46,121 nt of DNA, taken from contig NZ_JAQTZC010000008.1 in assembly GCF_028687955.1 (NCBI RefSeq), forward strand, positions 1 through 46,121, written 5' to 3'. A model generated the notes under the pieces. The model searched no databases. It was not told the DNA's origin and saw nothing but the letters and a program-made list of their open reading frames with translations. Both the position numbers and the translations under genes were made by a program. The DNA comes from Acidocella sp. (GTDB lineage: Bacteria; Pseudomonadota; Alphaproteobacteria; Acetobacterales; Acetobacteraceae). This document shows, in pieces, positions 28,970 to 41,216 of this stretch. Each line of letters begins with the position of its first letter. The stretch's first letter is position 1.

Positions 28970-29530
28970 ATGAGCGTTTCCACGGATACCGCGCTCGCCT
29001 GGAACCGGGATCATCTGCCGCAGGGTTCTGCGCAGGATGCCGTCATCAAGGGCATCACGGGCGAGATCGCAGGCAAGGGTTTCGTTGTCGCCAATATGGA
29101 TAAATTGGTGAACTGGGCCCGGACTGGAAGTCTGTGGCCGATGACCTTCGGGTTGGCTTGCTGCGCGGTGGAGATGATCCACGCCTACATGCCGCATTAC
29201 GATCTGGACCGATTCGGGATCATCCCCCGTGCGAGTCCGCGGCAAAGCGATGTGATGATTGTCGCGGGCACGCTGACCAATAAAATGGCACCGGCACTGC
29301 GCCGGGTCTATGACCAGATGCCCGAGCCTCGCTGGGTAATCTCCATGGGCAGCTGCGCCAATGGCGGCGGCTATTACCATTATTCTTATTCTGTCGTGCG
29401 TGGCTGCGACCGTATCGTGCCGGTGGATATCTACGTCCCCGGTTGCCCGCCGACGGCGGAAGCACTGGTCTACGGCATTATGCAATTGCAGAAAAAAATC
29501 CGGCGGACAGGGACAATTTTGCGTGGCTGA
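28970..29530 (+). CDS. nuoB: NADH-quinone oxidoreductase subunit B
   Basis: [74 protein letters not shown]. Confidence 0.97.
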   Translation: MSVSTDTALAWNRDHLPQGSAQDAVIKGITGEIAGKGFVVANMDKLVNWARTGSLWPMTFGLACCAVEMIHAYMPHYDLDRFGIIPRASPRQSDVMIVAGTLTNKMAPALRRVYDQMPEPRWVISMGSCANGGGYYHYSYSVVRGCDRIVPVDIYVPGCPPTAEALVYGIMQLQKKIRRTGTILRG

Positions 29531-30128
29531 TGAATCAATCAAGGCAGATACCGTGTTGGACGCCGTTGCGGCCCTGCCCGGTGTAATGGTGGCCCGGCGC
29601 GATCTGGGCGAATTAGTGGTCGAAGCCGCGCAAGGCGACGCCTATGCGTTGTTTACCCGCTTGCGCGATGAGTTTGCCTTCGCGCAGGTCATGGACATCT
29701 GCGGCGTTGACTTCCCCGAGCGTGCCGCCCGGTTTGATGTGATCTACAACCTGCTCTCGGTTACGCGGAATGAGCGGGTCCGGGTCGTGGTGCAGGTTGC
29801 CGACTCGCTTTCCCTCACCTCGGTCTCCTCCCTATGGCCGAGCGCCACCTGGTGGGAACGCGAGGTCTGGGATCTTTTCGGCATTCCGTTTGAGGGGCTG
29901 GCCGATCATCGGCGTATCCTCACTGACTATGGATTCGAGGGACACCCGTTGCGTAAGGATTTTCCTCTCACCGGCTATGTTGAGGTTCATTATGATGATG
30001 AACAGAAGTCAGTGGTCTACGACAAGGTAAAGCTCACTCAGGAATTCCGTAATTTTGATTTTCTTTCGCCCTGGGAGGGAATGACCACACTTCCCGGCGA
30101 TGAGAAAGCCCGGGGGGAGCGCAAATGA
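29523..30128 (+). CDS. nuoC: NADH-quinone oxidoreductase subunit C
   Basis: GTG start overlapping nuoB end; [82 protein letters not shown]. Confidence 0.94.
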   Translation: MADESIKADTVLDAVAALPGVMVARRDLGELVVEAAQGDAYALFTRLRDEFAFAQVMDICGVDFPERAARFDVIYNLLSVTRNERVRVVVQVADSLSLTSVSSLWPSATWWEREVWDLFGIPFEGLADHRRILTDYGFEGHPLRKDFPLTGYVEVHYDDEQKSVVYDKVKLTQEFRNFDFLSPWEGMTTLPGDEKARGERK

Positions 30129-31327
30129 GCGAGCTCGCGCCCCGCACATCGAAGACCGTTGAAATCGATAACCATACCATAAACTTCGGGCCGCAGCATC
30201 CGGCCGCGCATGGTGTGCTCCGTCTGATCCTGGAGATGGATGGCGAGGTGGTTGAACGCGCCGATCCGCATATCGGCCTGCTGCATCGCGGTACTGAAAA
30301 GTTGATCGAGTATAAGAGCTATCTCCAGGCTGTTCCGTATTTTGACCGTCTTGATTACGTCTCGCCGATGGCCTGCGAATACGCTTTCGCTTTGGCAACA
30401 GAAAAATTGCTAGGAATTACAGCGCCGGATCGCGCGCAGTGGATTCGGGTGATGTTTTCTGAAATCACGCGTGTGCTGAACCATTTGCTTGGGGTCTCCA
30501 GTTTTGCGCTGGACTGCGGCGCGCTCACCCCTGGCCTATGGGGGTATGTGGAGCGCGAGAAGCTTCTTGAGTTCCATGAGGCTGTCTCTGGCGCGCGCTT
30601 TCATTCCAACTATTTCCGGCCAGGTGGTGTCGCCAAGGATCTGCCGGCGGGGCTTGTGGATGATATTGCGGCTTGGGCCGAAACCTTTCCGAAATTCATT
30701 GACGATGTGGAGGCGCTGCTCACCGGCAACCGTATCTGGAAACAGCGTGTTGTCGATATCGGGGTGATCCCGGCGGAGGATGCGCTGGCCTGGGGCTTCT
30801 CAGGACCTTGCCTGCGCGCCTCCGGCATTGCCTGGGACCTTCGCCGCTCTCAGCCGTATGATAAATACAGCGAAGTCGATTTCGAAATTCCCGTTGGCCG
30901 TCATGGTGATTGTTACGATCGTTATCTGGTCCGTATCGCCGAGATGCGTGAGAGTGTGAAAATCATTAAGCAGTGCCTACAAAAAATGAAGCCAGGGCCT
31001 ATCAAGGTTCAGGATCATAAAATCGCACCGCCCACCCGTGCCGCGATGAAGCAATCGATGGAAGCGTTGATCCATCACTTCAAGCTCTACACCGAGGGCT
31101 ACCACGTTCCCGCAGGCGCCACATATACGGTGGTTGAGGCGCCTAAGGGCGAGTTCGGAGTTTATCTCGTGTCGGATGGGACAAACCGCCCCTACCGGTG
31201 CAAAATCCGTTCAACAGGGTTCTCGCATTTGCAAGCCCTTGAGACACTTGCAAAAGGCCACATGCTAGCTGATACGGTGGCGATTATTGGTTCTCTTGAT
31301 ATTGTTTTTGGTGAGATCGACCGGTGA
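30125..31327 (+). CDS. nuoD: NADH-quinone oxidoreductase subunit D
   Basis: [46 protein letters not shown]; starts in an overlap with the nuoC stop. Confidence 0.97.
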   Translation: MSELAPRTSKTVEIDNHTINFGPQHPAAHGVLRLILEMDGEVVERADPHIGLLHRGTEKLIEYKSYLQAVPYFDRLDYVSPMACEYAFALATEKLLGITAPDRAQWIRVMFSEITRVLNHLLGVSSFALDCGALTPGLWGYVEREKLLEFHEAVSGARFHSNYFRPGGVAKDLPAGLVDDIAAWAETFPKFIDDVEALLTGNRIWKQRVVDIGVIPAEDALAWGFSGPCLRASGIAWDLRRSQPYDKYSEVDFEIPVGRHGDCYDRYLVRIAEMRESVKIIKQCLQKMKPGPIKVQDHKIAPPTRAAMKQSMEALIHHFKLYTEGYHVPAGATYTVVEAPKGEFGVYLVSDGTNRPYRCKIRSTGFSHLQALETLAKGHMLADTVAIIGSLDIVFGEIDR

Positions 31328-31947
31328 ACGCTAATATAGAGCCGACAGATTTCGTGTTTGATGCCGTCGCGGAGGCCGCGGTTGCCAGGGCGATTGCGCG
31401 CTACCCGGCAGGCAAGCAGGCCAGCGCTGTTATGGCCCTGCTGGATATTGCGCAACGGCAAATGGAACGGCTGACAGGCTCCGCCTGGGTGCCCCGCTTG
31501 GCGATGGATGCGGTTGCGCAGCGTTTGGGTATTGCTGCGGCTCGTGTGTACGAAGTTGTAACTTTTTATACGATGTACAACACGAAGCCGGTTGGTAAAT
31601 ACCATCTGCAGGTTTGCACCACGACGCCTTGCTGGCTGCGTGGGTCGGATGAAGTTGTCTCCTCCTGCAAAAAAGTTGCGGGTATTGAAGGCTTCGGCCA
31701 GACTAGCGCGGATGGTCTGTTCACCATGACGGAAGTGGAATGCCTTGGTGGTTGTGTGAATGCTCCCATTCTGCAAATCAACGATGATTACTACGAAGAT
31801 CTGGACGCGGCGCGGACGGAAGCTTTGTTGAACGCTTTAAAATCCGGCGCTCCCTTGCCGCCGGCAGGCTCAAGTATCGGCCGCCAGGCCTCGGCCCCGG
31901 TGACCAATCAGACAGCCTTGCTGAACAACACCAAGCCGGTGGAGTGA
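31324..31947 (+). CDS. nuoE: NADH-quinone oxidoreductase subunit E
   Basis: GTG start; [64 protein letters not shown] ([2Fe-2S]). Confidence 0.95.
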   Translation: MNANIEPTDFVFDAVAEAAVARAIARYPAGKQASAVMALLDIAQRQMERLTGSAWVPRLAMDAVAQRLGIAAARVYEVVTFYTMYNTKPVGKYHLQVCTTTPCWLRGSDEVVSSCKKVAGIEGFGQTSADGLFTMTEVECLGGCVNAPILQINDDYYEDLDAARTEALLNALKSGAPLPPAGSSIGRQASAPVTNQTALLNNTKPVE

Positions 31948-31950
31948 GAC

Positions 31951-33246
31951 ATGCTGAATGATGCGGACAGAATTTATCAAAACCTGTATGGTCAGCAGGA
32001 TTGGCATCTCGCTGGCGCGCGTGCGCGCGGTGACTGGAATGCGACGGCGGATATTCTTGCGCGCGGCCGGGATGCGATTATTGAGGAAGTAAAAACCTCG
32101 GGTCTGCGTGGTCGTGGGGGGGCTGGTTTTCCCACCGGCATGAAATGGTCGTTCATGCCCAAGCAGAGCGATGGCCGGCCATCGTATCTCGTCGTCAATG
32201 CCGATGAGAGTGAGCCAGGCACCTGCAAAGACCGTGATATTATCAGGAATGAACCGCATAAACTGATCGAAGGCAGCCTGATTGCCGGTTTTGCCATGGG
32301 CGCGCACACGGCTTTCATCTATATCCGTGGTGAATATTATAACGAGGCAGCGCGTCTTCAAGCGGCGATTGAAGAAGCCTATGCCGCCGGGCTGCTCGGC
32401 AAAAATGCGGCCGGTTCGGGGTGGGATTTTGATCTGGTTCTGCATCGTGGCGCCGGGGCGTATATTTGCGGTGAAGAGTCGGCGTTACTGGAAAGTCTGG
32501 AAGGCAAAAAAGGAATGCCGCGGATGAAACCGCCGTTCCCCGCCGCCATGGGCTTGTACGGCTGCCCGACTACGGTGAACAATGTAGAGTCCATTGCCGG
32601 TGTGCCAACGATTCTGCGCCGTGGTGCAGCGTGGTTCTCGGCGCTTGGCCGTCCCAAAAACACTGGCACCAAAATTTTCTGCATCTCTGGTCATGTGAAT
32701 CGTCCGTGTAATGTTGAGGAGGAGCTCGGCACGCCGCTGAAAGATTTGATCGAGAAACATGCCGGTGGCGTGCGCGGCGGTTGGGACAATTTGCAGGCCG
32801 TTATTCCCGGCGGAGCTTCGATGCCGATCCTCAACAAGGAAATGTGCGAAACCCAGCTGATGGATTTCGATTCTCTGGCGGCAGTTCGCAGCGGCCTAGG
32901 CTCCGGCGCCATCATCGTCATGGATAAATCAGCCGATGTCGTTAAAGCCATCTGGCGCCTTTCAAAATTCTTCAAGCACGAGAGCTGCGGCCAATGCACG
33001 CCTTGCCGCGAGGGCACCGGCTGGATGATGCGGATGATGGATCGCATCGTGCAAGGCAAAGCCTCAATGGCCGATATCGCACTTATGGAGCAGGTGACCA
33101 CACAGGTTGCCGGGCATACCATCTGTGCTTTTGGTGACGCCGCGGCGTGGCCAATCCAGGGGCTGATGCGCGCTTTCCGCCCGCTGGTCGAACAACGGGC
33201 AACGGACTATAAGCCGGCCCAACCACTCGCCCAGGCGGCGGAGTAA
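31951..33246 (+). CDS. nuoF: NADH-quinone oxidoreductase subunit F
   Basis: [65 protein letters not shown]. Confidence 0.97.
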   Translation: MLNDADRIYQNLYGQQDWHLAGARARGDWNATADILARGRDAIIEEVKTSGLRGRGGAGFPTGMKWSFMPKQSDGRPSYLVVNADESEPGTCKDRDIIRNEPHKLIEGSLIAGFAMGAHTAFIYIRGEYYNEAARLQAAIEEAYAAGLLGKNAAGSGWDFDLVLHRGAGAYICGEESALLESLEGKKGMPRMKPPFPAAMGLYGCPTTVNNVESIAGVPTILRRGAAWFSALGRPKNTGTKIFCISGHVNRPCNVEEELGTPLKDLIEKHAGGVRGGWDNLQAVIPGGASMPILNKEMCETQLMDFDSLAAVRSGLGSGAIIVMDKSADVVKAIWRLSKFFKHESCGQCTPCREGTGWMMRMMDRIVQGKASMADIALMEQVTTQVAGHTICAFGDAAAWPIQGLMRAFRPLVEQRATDYKPAQPLAQAAE

Positions 33247-33249
33247 ACC

Positions 33250-35307
33250 ATGGCAAAAGTCACTGTCGACGGCATTGAAGTCGAGATTGCGAACGGCTCT
33301 TCGGTCTTGCAGGCGGCTGAGGCCGCTGGCAAGGAAATCCCGCGCTTCTGTTATCATGAACGTCTTTCGGTCGCAGGCAATTGCCGCATGTGCTTGGTAG
33401 AGATTGAGAAAGTTCCCAAACCTGTCGCCTCCTGCGGGCAGCCGGTGGCTGATGGCATGGTCATCTTCACCGATACCGAGAACGTGCGTAAGTCGCGCCG
33501 CGGCGTGATGGAATTTCTGCTGATCAATCACCCGCTGGATTGCCCGATCTGTGACCAGGGTGGTGAGTGCGACCTGCAGGATGAGGCCGTGAGCTATGGC
33601 CGCGACACCTCGCGTTACGAGGAAGGGAAGCGGGCAGCGGCCCAGCCGGATTGGGGGCCTCTGGTTAAAACCACGATGACCCGCTGCATCCATTGCACGC
33701 GCTGCATTCGTTTCTCTACAGAAATAGCTGGAGTGCCGGAACTCGGCGCCACGATGCGCGGCGAGAACATGCAGGTTGGCACCTATGTTGACAAAGCCCT
33801 GAGCTCCGAGCTTTCCGGCAACCTTATAGATCTTTGCCCGGTCGGCGCGCTGACCTCCAAGCCTTACGCCTACACTGCCCGCTCATGGGAGCTGCGCAAG
33901 ACTGACAGCGTGGATGTACTGGACGCCGTGGGCGCCAACATTCGTATCGACGCGCGGGGCGCGGAAGTGCTGCGCATCTTGCCGCGCCTGAACGACGATG
34001 TGAATGAGGAGTGGCTCGGCGATAAATCCCGCTTCTCGGTTGACGGCCTAAAGCGCCGCCGGTTAGATCGCCCCTGGCTGCGCGAGAACGGCAAGCTCCG
34101 GGCCGCCAGCTGGGAAGAGGTTTTTGCAGCCGTTACGAACAAAATAAAAGCCAGCAAGCCGGAGCGCCTTGGCGCCATCGCAGGCGATCTCGTTGATGTG
34201 GAGAGCATGCTGGCCCTGAAGGAAATGTTCACGAGCCTTGGCTCGCCGAATCTGGACTGCCGGCAGGACGGCGCGGTATTTGATGCATCGCAACGCGGTT
34301 TCTATCTCTTCAACACCACCATCGCTGGCATTGAAGAAGCGGATGCGCTGGTCATCATCGGCAGCAATCCGCGGCACGAAGCACCGGTGCTTAACGCGCG
34401 CATTCGCAAGCGCTGGCTTGCCGGGCATTTTGAAGCCGGCCTCATCGGCGTACCGCATGATCTTACCTATCCCACAACCCATGTCGGCTCTGGGCCGGAT
34501 GCCATCACCGCATTGCTCGATGGCACGCATCCCTTCGCGGAAGTTCTGAAAGCGGCGAAGAAGCCGATGCTCATCCTCGGCGCGGGCGCGCTGGCGCGGC
34601 CCGATGGCGCTGCCATTCACGCCGCCGCCTGGAAACTCGCCGCGCAGTTCAACATGCTGAACGACGACTGGCATGGCTTCAACGTGCTGCATCATGCGGC
34701 GGCGCGCACCGGCGCGCTAGATATTGGCTTCCTTCCTGGCCCGGGGGGTAAGCCGACAGCTCAGATGCTCGCTGGCGGTGCGGACGTTCTCTGGCTGCTT
34801 GGTGCGGATGCCCTGGATAGCCAAGCCATCGGTGCGGACACCTTCGTGATTTATCAGGGGCACCATGGCGATGCCGCCGCCGCCCGGGCTGATGTGATCC
34901 TCCCCGGCGCCGCCTACACGGAAAAGGACGGCACCTACGTCAACACCGAAGGCCGGGTGCAGCAAGGCTTTATCGCCGTTAAACCGCCTGGCGATGCGCG
35001 TGAGGATTGGCGCATTCTGCGCGCCATCAGCGCCTATATGGGCCACGCCCTGCGGTATGACACGTTGCAGGAATTGCGCGCGCATTTGGCGCAGACCTAT
35101 CCTGCGTTTGCACTCACCGGTGAGCTGCGCCGCCTCGCGGGGGGCAGCCTCACGGCCCCGGCGGGTGATCCTGCAGCGGTGAGCGCCGTGCCGTTTGAAC
35201 CGATTTTCGACAATTACTATCAGACCGACCCGGTCAGCCGTGCCAGCCCCACCATGGCCGCCTGCGTTGAGGCCCATTATCCTAACCTGGCGGAGGCTGC
35301 GCAATGA
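33250..35307 (+). CDS. nuoG: NADH-quinone oxidoreductase subunit G
   Basis: N-terminal FeS domains [54 protein letters not shown]-terminal molybdopterin oxidoreductase-like domain. Confidence 0.96.
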   Translation: MAKVTVDGIEVEIANGSSVLQAAEAAGKEIPRFCYHERLSVAGNCRMCLVEIEKVPKPVASCGQPVADGMVIFTDTENVRKSRRGVMEFLLINHPLDCPICDQGGECDLQDEAVSYGRDTSRYEEGKRAAAQPDWGPLVKTTMTRCIHCTRCIRFSTEIAGVPELGATMRGENMQVGTYVDKALSSELSGNLIDLCPVGALTSKPYAYTARSWELRKTDSVDVLDAVGANIRIDARGAEVLRILPRLNDDVNEEWLGDKSRFSVDGLKRRRLDRPWLRENGKLRAASWEEVFAAVTNKIKASKPERLGAIAGDLVDVESMLALKEMFTSLGSPNLDCRQDGAVFDASQRGFYLFNTTIAGIEEADALVIIGSNPRHEAPVLNARIRKRWLAGHFEAGLIGVPHDLTYPTTHVGSGPDAITALLDGTHPFAEVLKAAKKPMLILGAGALARPDGAAIHAAAWKLAAQFNMLNDDWHGFNVLHHAAARTGALDIGFLPGPGGKPTAQMLAGGADVLWLLGADALDSQAIGADTFVIYQGHHGDAAAARADVILPGAAYTEKDGTYVNTEGRVQQGFIAVKPPGDAREDWRILRAISAYMGHALRYDTLQELRAHLAQTYPAFALTGELRRLAGGSLTAPAGDPAAVSAVPFEPIFDNYYQTDPVSRASPTMAACVEAHYPNLAEAAQ

Positions 35308-36317
35308 GCGTGCTTCTGCAAACCAATCTCGGCATCGCCGTCCTCACGCTGCTTGAGTCGCTGGCCATTATCGTACCGCTGCTGCTTGGCGTTGCCTATC
35401 TCACTTGGTTCGAGCGTAAGGTGATGGGCGCGATCCAGCTGCGCAAAGGCCCTAATGTCGTGGGGCCGTTCGGCCTGTGGCAGCCTTTCGCCGATGCCAT
35501 CAAAATGCTGTTCAAGGAAACCATTTTTCCGGCCGGCGCCGATAAGGTGCTGTTCACCATCGCGCCGATGATTACCTTTGGTCTCGCTGTTGTGGCCTGG
35601 GCGGTAATCCCGGTGAACGACCATTGGGCGGTTGCCAACATTAATGTCGGCATCCTCTATCTGTTCGCGATCTCCTCGCTCGGCGTATATGGCATTATCA
35701 TCGCCGGTTGGGCCAGCAACTCCAAATACGCCTTCCTCGGCGCGTTGCGCAGCACGGCGCAGATGGTGTCCTACGAAGTCTCGATGGGTTTCGTTATCGT
35801 CACGGTGCTCATCTGCGTTGGTAGCCTGAACCTTAACGACATTGTGCTGGCGCAGCGGCACATCTGGTTCGCTATTCCGTTGTTGCCGCTTTTCGTCATC
35901 TTTTTCATCTCTGGCTTGGCCGAAACCAACCGCGCCCCGTTCGATCTGGCCGAGGGTGAAACCGAAATCGTCGCCGGCTTCTTCGTTGAATACAGCGCCA
36001 TGACCTTCGCGCTGTTCTTCCTCGGCGAATACGCGAATATGATCCTGATCAGCGCGATGACCACGACGCTCTTTCTCGGCGGCTGGCTCTCTCCCATTCC
36101 CTTCGCGCCGTTCACGCTCATCCCAGGCGTGTTCTGGTTTCTGCTCAAGATACTGGTCTGCCTGTTCGTCTTCGTCTGGGTGCGCGCCACCCTGCCACGT
36201 TTCCGTTATGATCAGATTATGTCTCTCGGGTGGAAGGTGTTTCTTCCTATTTCACTCGTATGGCTGGTGCTGACAGCCGGCTTCCTGGAAATTTTCGGGA
36301 TGCTCCCCCATGCTTGA
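35304..36317 (+). CDS. nuoH: NADH-quinone oxidoreductase subunit H
   Basis: [62 protein letters not shown]. Confidence 0.97.
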   Translation: MSVLLQTNLGIAVLTLLESLAIIVPLLLGVAYLTWFERKVMGAIQLRKGPNVVGPFGLWQPFADAIKMLFKETIFPAGADKVLFTIAPMITFGLAVVAWAVIPVNDHWAVANINVGILYLFAISSLGVYGIIIAGWASNSKYAFLGALRSTAQMVSYEVSMGFVIVTVLICVGSLNLNDIVLAQRHIWFAIPLLPLFVIFFISGLAETNRAPFDLAEGETEIVAGFFVEYSAMTFALFFLGEYANMILISAMTTTLFLGGWLSPIPFAPFTLIPGVFWFLLKILVCLFVFVWVRATLPRFRYDQIMSLGWKVFLPISLVWLVLTAGFLEIFGMLPHA

Positions 36318-36326
36318 GGTTTGTAA

Positions 36327-36815
36327 ATGACACGTTTAGGCCGGATGGCGTGGGGGCTGGTGCTGTGGGAAATCCTCTGCGGCCTGGCGCTGACTTTGCG
36401 GTATTTCTTCAAACCCAAAGCCACCATTAACTACCCGTATGAGAAAAACCCGACCAGCCCGCGCTTCAAGGGGGAACACGCGCTGCGCCGTTACCCGAAC
36501 GGCGAGGAGCGCTGTATCGCCTGCAAATTGTGCGAGGCGGTCTGCCCCGCGCAGGCGATCACCATCGAGGCTGCGCCGCGTGACGATGGTTCCCGCCGCA
36601 CCACGCGGTATGACATCGACATGACCAAATGTATCTACTGCGGTCTGTGCGAGGAAGCATGCCCGGTTGATGCCATCGTGGAGGGGCCGAACTTTGAGTT
36701 CGCTACCGAAACGCGCGAAGAACTTCTGTATAACAAGGCAAAGCTGCTTGATAATGGCGACCGGTGGGAACCGGAATTAGCCAAGCGGCTAGAACTTGAC
36801 GCGCCGTACCGGTGA
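36327..36815 (+). CDS. nuoI: NADH-quinone oxidoreductase subunit I
   Basis: Two 4Fe-4S motifs [18 protein letters not shown] and [26 protein letters not shown]. Confidence 0.97.
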   Translation: MTRLGRMAWGLVLWEILCGLALTLRYFFKPKATINYPYEKNPTSPRFKGEHALRRYPNGEERCIACKLCEAVCPAQAITIEAAPRDDGSRRTTRYDIDMTKCIYCGLCEEACPVDAIVEGPNFEFATETREELLYNKAKLLDNGDRWEPELAKRLELDAPYR

Positions 36816-36825
36816 GAGTCCAACC

Positions 36826-37461
36826 ATGATCCAAAATCTTCTTTTTGATCTTTTTTCCTTTATCCTGCTGGGTTCAGCAGCGATGGTGGTGACCAGCCGC
36901 AACCCCGTGCATGCGGTGTTGTTTCTCATTCTCGCCTTCATCAACGCCGCGGCGTTGTTTCTTCTGGCCGGGGCTGAGTTTCTCGCGATGGTCCTGGTTA
37001 TCGTTTATGTCGGCGCGGTTGCGGTGTTGTTCCTCTTCGCCGTGATGATGCTGGATGTGAATTTCGCCGTCCTGCGGGAAGGCTTTCAACGATACGCCCC
37101 CATTGGCGCCTTGGTGGCGCTCATCCTGTTCGTGGAACTGGCGCTGTTTGTCACCGGGTCGGCCATCGCGCCCGGCGCGGCCGCGGCCCGGTTGTTTCCC
37201 ACGCCGGACAACATTACCAACTCCCAGGCGCTGGGCTCGCTCATCTACACTAATTATCTAGTCTTGTTCCAACTCTCGGGTATCATTTTGCTGGTCGCGA
37301 TGATCGGCGCCATCGTGCTGACGCACCGTGACCGCAAGCGCGCCAAGCGGCAAAATCTGGATATCCAGCATGCCCGCCTCCCGTCGGAAACCCTCACCAT
37401 GGTCTCAGCCAAGCTTGGCGCCGGCGCCGCGATGCCTCAGCCGGAAAAGGAGACGCTCTAA
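36826..37461 (+). CDS. nuoJ: NADH-quinone oxidoreductase subunit J
   Basis: [74 protein letters not shown] 36826. Confidence 0.95.
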   Translation: MIQNLLFDLFSFILLGSAAMVVTSRNPVHAVLFLILAFINAAALFLLAGAEFLAMVLVIVYVGAVAVLFLFAVMMLDVNFAVLREGFQRYAPIGALVALILFVELALFVTGSAIAPGAAAARLFPTPDNITNSQALGSLIYTNYLVLFQLSGIILLVAMIGAIVLTHRDRKRAKRQNLDIQHARLPSETLTMVSAKLGAGAAMPQPEKETL

Positions 37462-37769
37462 TGCTGATCCCACTATCGCATTATCTATTTGTTGCCGGCC
37501 TTCTGCTCGTTATCGGTGTTTTCGGCATCTTCATGAACCGCAAGAACATCATCATCATCATGATGTCGATCGAGCTGATCCTGCTGGCCGCGAACATCAA
37601 CTTCATCGCATTCTCCGGTGCCTTGCATGACATGGTGGGGCAGGTCTTCACCATGTTCGTGCTCACCGTTGCTGCCGCTGAATCCGCCATTGGCCTTGCC
37701 ATCCTGGTCATCTATTTCCGCAATCGTGGCTCGATCGAGGTCGAGGACGTGACATTGATGAAGGGTTGA
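37461..37769 (+). CDS. nuoK: NADH-quinone oxidoreductase subunit K
   Basis: [58 protein letters not shown]. Confidence 0.96.
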   Translation: MLIPLSHYLFVAGLLLVIGVFGIFMNRKNIIIIMMSIELILLAANINFIAFSGALHDMVGQVFTMFVLTVAAAESAIGLAILVIYFRNRGSIEVEDVTLMKG

Positions 37770-37770
37770 A

Positions 37771-39696
37771 ATGCTCACCTTAATCGCCGTTTTTGCGCCG
37801 CTCATTGGCGCGGTCCTCGCGGGCGTCGCGCGTCCGTTCATAGGAAAGCAGGCAGCCATTGGCGCCAGTGTGCTGTTCATGGTCATCTCGGCCGTGGCGG
37901 GTGTGTCTTCCTTCATCGCGTTCGTGCAGGGCTGCGTGCCCATCGCGCCGCTGCATCTTGCAAGCTGGATTTCCGTCGGGAGCTTCTCGCCAGGCTGGAC
38001 CTTGCGGCAGGATACACTCAGCCTGGTCATGGTCGCCATGGTCAGCAGCGTTTCCATGCTCATCCATGTCTACAGCATGGGCTACATGGCGCATGACAAA
38101 ACCGTTCCCCGGTTCTTTGCCTATCTTTCCCTCTTCACCTTCGCCATGCTGATGCTAGTGACGGCGAACAACCTGCTCCAGCTTTATTTTGGCTGGGAGG
38201 GGGTTGGTCTCGTCTCCTACTTGCTCATCGGCTACTGGTATGAGCGCCCTTCAGCGAACGTGGCGGCCATCAAGGCCTTCATCGTCAACCGCGTGGGCGA
38301 TCTGTCCTTTGCGGTCGGCATCGCGCTGACATATTTTGTTTTCAAAACGATCTCGTTTGATGGGATTTTCGCCGCGGTCGCCGCCCATACGGGAGACCAA
38401 TACAGGCTGCTGGGCACCTCGTTCCCGGCGCTGGAGGTTATCTGCATTCTTTTGTTCATCGGCGCCATGGGCAAATCCGCGCAGATTTTCCTGCACACCT
38501 GGCTGGCTGACGCGATGGAGGGCCCCACCCCGGTCTCGGCGCTCATCCATGCCGCCACCATGGTTGCCGCAGGCGTATTCCTGATCGCGCGGATATCGCC
38601 GCTGCTGAACGCGGCGCCAGCCGCCATGGATTTCGTCACGATCATCGGTGCGTCCACCGCCCTTTTCGCGGGCACCATCGGCTGCGTGCAGAACGACATC
38701 AAACGCATCATCGCCTATTCCACCTGCTCGCAGCTTGGCTATATGTTCCTGGCGGCGGGGCTTGGGGCCTATCCGGTGGCGATGTTCCACCTCATCAACC
38801 ATGCCTTCTTCAAGGCGCTGTTGTTCCTGGCGGCCGGTTCGGTCATTCACGCGATGTCGGATGAACAGGATATCCGCCTGATGGGCGGCCTGGCCCGCAA
38901 GCTGCCCATCACCTGGCTCGTCATGCTTGTTGGTGCCCTGGCCCTGGCCGGCATCCCCCCCTTTTCCGGTTATTACTCCAAGGATGCGATCCTTGATGCA
39001 GCCTTTGGCGCGAACACCGCGGTTGGAATGTATGGCTGGGTTTGTGGCGTTATCACAGCAGGTCTCACGGCATTCTATATTTCGCGGCTTTTTCTGCTCA
39101 CCTTCCACGGCACCTCGCGCGCGCCGAAGCATGTTCAGGAGCATGTGCATGAGAGCCCGCTGGTCATGCTGGTGCCGCTCGTGCTTCTCGCTTTCGGTGC
39201 TCTGGGCAGCGGATTTGTTCTCAGGAGCAGCTTTATCGGCGCGGGCTTCGCGCATTTCTGGGGCGCGAGCATTGCGATTCCCGCAAACGGCGTGATGAGT
39301 GCTTTGGCCCATCCAACGGCAGTTGCTGAATTCTCGCCGCTCGTTGCTTCCGTGTCAGGGATATTTGTCGCCGTCATCTTCTACATTCTGGTGCCGTCGC
39401 TCCCCGCAGCCCTCTCGCAAAACCTTGGCGGGCTGTATCGCTTCGTCCTCAACAAATGGTATTTCGATGAGGTTTATGACGTAGTTTTGGTCAAACCTGC
39501 CTTGCGCCTCGCCAAATTTGCCTGGCGTTTCGGTGACGAGCAGGTGATCGACGGCGTGCCCAACGGTCTTGCGAGCCTCACCACCGATGCCTCAGTGCAG
39601 ACGGTTAAACTGCAGACCGGCTCGATCGCGCTATATGCTTTCATTATGCTGATCGGCCTGCTTGCCTTCCTCAGTCTCTTCCTGTGGGTGCGTTAA
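37771..39696 (+). CDS. nuoL: NADH-quinone oxidoreductase subunit L
   Basis: YFGWEGVGLVSYLLIGYWYERPSANVAAIKAFIVNRVGD, TWLADAMEGPTPVSALIHAATMVAAGVFLIAR. Confidence 0.97.
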   Translation: MLTLIAVFAPLIGAVLAGVARPFIGKQAAIGASVLFMVISAVAGVSSFIAFVQGCVPIAPLHLASWISVGSFSPGWTLRQDTLSLVMVAMVSSVSMLIHVYSMGYMAHDKTVPRFFAYLSLFTFAMLMLVTANNLLQLYFGWEGVGLVSYLLIGYWYERPSANVAAIKAFIVNRVGDLSFAVGIALTYFVFKTISFDGIFAAVAAHTGDQYRLLGTSFPALEVICILLFIGAMGKSAQIFLHTWLADAMEGPTPVSALIHAATMVAAGVFLIARISPLLNAAPAAMDFVTIIGASTALFAGTIGCVQNDIKRIIAYSTCSQLGYMFLAAGLGAYPVAMFHLINHAFFKALLFLAAGSVIHAMSDEQDIRLMGGLARKLPITWLVMLVGALALAGIPPFSGYYSKDAILDAAFGANTAVGMYGWVCGVITAGLTAFYISRLFLLTFHGTSRAPKHVQEHVHESPLVMLVPLVLLAFGALGSGFVLRSSFIGAGFAHFWGASIAIPANGVMSALAHPTAVAEFSPLVASVSGIFVAVIFYILVPSLPAALSQNLGGLYRFVLNKWYFDEVYDVVLVKPALRLAKFAWRFGDEQVIDGVPNGLASLTTDASVQTVKLQTGSIALYAFIMLIGLLAFLSLFLWVR

Positions 39697-39698
39697 CC

Positions 39699-41216
39699 AT
39701 GAACCAGATCGGTTTTCCCATCCTCTCGCTGCTTACGTTTTTGCCGCTTGCAGGTGTTGCCTATCTTGCCACGCTACGCGGCGATGAAATGGCCGTGGCG
39801 TCCCAGGCGCGCAACGGCGCTCTCATCACAAGCCTCGGCGTGCTGGCGCTGGGGATTTATCTCTGGGTGGCTTTTGATCCATCACAGGCTGGCTTCCAGT
39901 TTGTTGAAGCACTGCCCTGGCTTTCGGGGCTGGACGTGCAGTACCGCATGGGGGTGGACGGCATCAGCCTGTTCCTCATCCTGCTCACGGCCTTCCTGAC
40001 GCCCATCGCCATTCTCTCCAGCTGGTCCATCACCAAGCGTGTCCGTGAACTCATGATGGCGTTCCTGCTGCTTGAGACCATGACGATCGGCATGTTCTGC
40101 GCGCTCGATTTTGTGGTTTTTTATATCTTCTTCGAGGCCGTGCTCCTGCCGATGTATCTCATCATCGGCATTTGGGGCGGCGAGCGCCGGATTTATGCGG
40201 CGGTCAAATTCTTCATCTTCACCCTGGCCGGTTCGCTGTTCATGCTGCTGGCCCTGGTTTGGCTGTGGCGCAACGCCGGAACAACCGACATCGTGACATT
40301 GCTGCACACGCCCATCGCGCCGCAGGCGCAGATGTGGCTGTTTGCCGCATTCCTGGCTTCTTTTGGTGTCAAGGCTGCTGTCTGGCCGCTGCACACCTGG
40401 TTGCCTGACGCCTATGGCGAGGCGCCGATCCCCGGCACCATCATGCTGGCAGCGGTGCTTTCAAAAATGGGCGCCTATGGTTTCCTTCGCTTTGCGGTTC
40501 CCATGCTCCCGCAGGCTGCTGCCGCCGCTGAGCCCTTGATGTTTACATTGGGCGTCGTCGCCGTCATTTACATCTCTTTCGTCGCGCTGGCGCAGACCGA
40601 CATGAAGCGCATGATCGCCTATTCATCAGCCGCTCACATGGGCATCATCATCATCGGCATTTTCACCTTCACGGTGGAAGGTATCGAGGGCGCGTTGTTT
40701 CAGATGCTCTCGCACGGTCTTGTCATCGCCGGTTTGTTTGTTTGCACCGGCATTTTGCTCTCTCGCGGCCAAACGCTCACGCTCTCGCGTTTAGGTGGCC
40801 TGGCCGCGAAAATGCCGGCCTACGCGGCATTGCTCATGCTGTTTTCGCTGGCGAATGTCGGTCTGCCCGGGACTTCCGGCTTTGTTGGTGAGATTTTGGT
40901 CATCGTCGGGGCCATGAAGGTCAATTTCTGGGTCGCGCTGCTGGGCGCCGGAGGCATGGTGCTGGGCGCCGCCTATATGTTGATGCTTCTTCGCGCTGTA
41001 TTGTTCGACAAATTGAGCCGCCCCGAGCTTGGCGCGCTAGCTGATCTGAAACCCAGAGAATACGCCATGCTGCTGCCCCTGGCGGCCATGGTGCTCTGGC
41101 TCGGCATCTACCCCGGCAGCTTCACCCATATGTTTGACGCATCGGTGAATGCCATGGTGCAGGCACATATCGCCGCCCTCACACCCCATACGGCGCTTGC
41201 CATGGTGACCAAATGA
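39699..41216 (+). CDS. nuoM: NADH-quinone oxidoreductase subunit M
   Basis: YRMGVDGISLFLILLTAFLTPIAIL, VWPLHTWLPDAYGEAPIPGTIMLAAVLSKMGAYGFLRFA. ATG 39699. Confidence 0.96.
   Translation: MNQIGFPILSLLTFLPLAGVAYLATLRGDEMAVASQARNGALITSLGVLALGIYLWVAFDPSQAGFQFVEALPWLSGLDVQYRMGVDGISLFLILLTAFLTPIAILSSWSITKRVRELMMAFLLLETMTIGMFCALDFVVFYIFFEAVLLPMYLIIGIWGGERRIYAAVKFFIFTLAGSLFMLLALVWLWRNAGTTDIVTLLHTPIAPQAQMWLFAAFLASFGVKAAVWPLHTWLPDAYGEAPIPGTIMLAAVLSKMGAYGFLRFAVPMLPQAAAAAEPLMFTLGVVAVIYISFVALAQTDMKRMIAYSSAAHMGIIIIGIFTFTVEGIEGALFQMLSHGLVIAGLFVCTGILLSRGQTLTLSRLGGLAAKMPAYAALLMLFSLANVGLPGTSGFVGEILVIVGAMKVNFWVALLGAGGMVLGAAYMLMLLRAVLFDKLSRPELGALADLKPREYAMLLPLAAMVLWLGIYPGSFTHMFDASVNAMVQAHIAALTPHTALAMVTK

Noticed and set aside
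37547-37566. ATC/ATG trinucleotide run at the start of nuoK (catcatcatcatgatg)
   Set aside because: Explained by the conserved NuoK sequence NIIIIMMS; not a microsatellite of note.
38251-39312. 353-aa minus-strand ORF antisense to nuoL
   Set aside because: Low-complexity hydrophilic translation typical of the reverse frame of a membrane protein gene.
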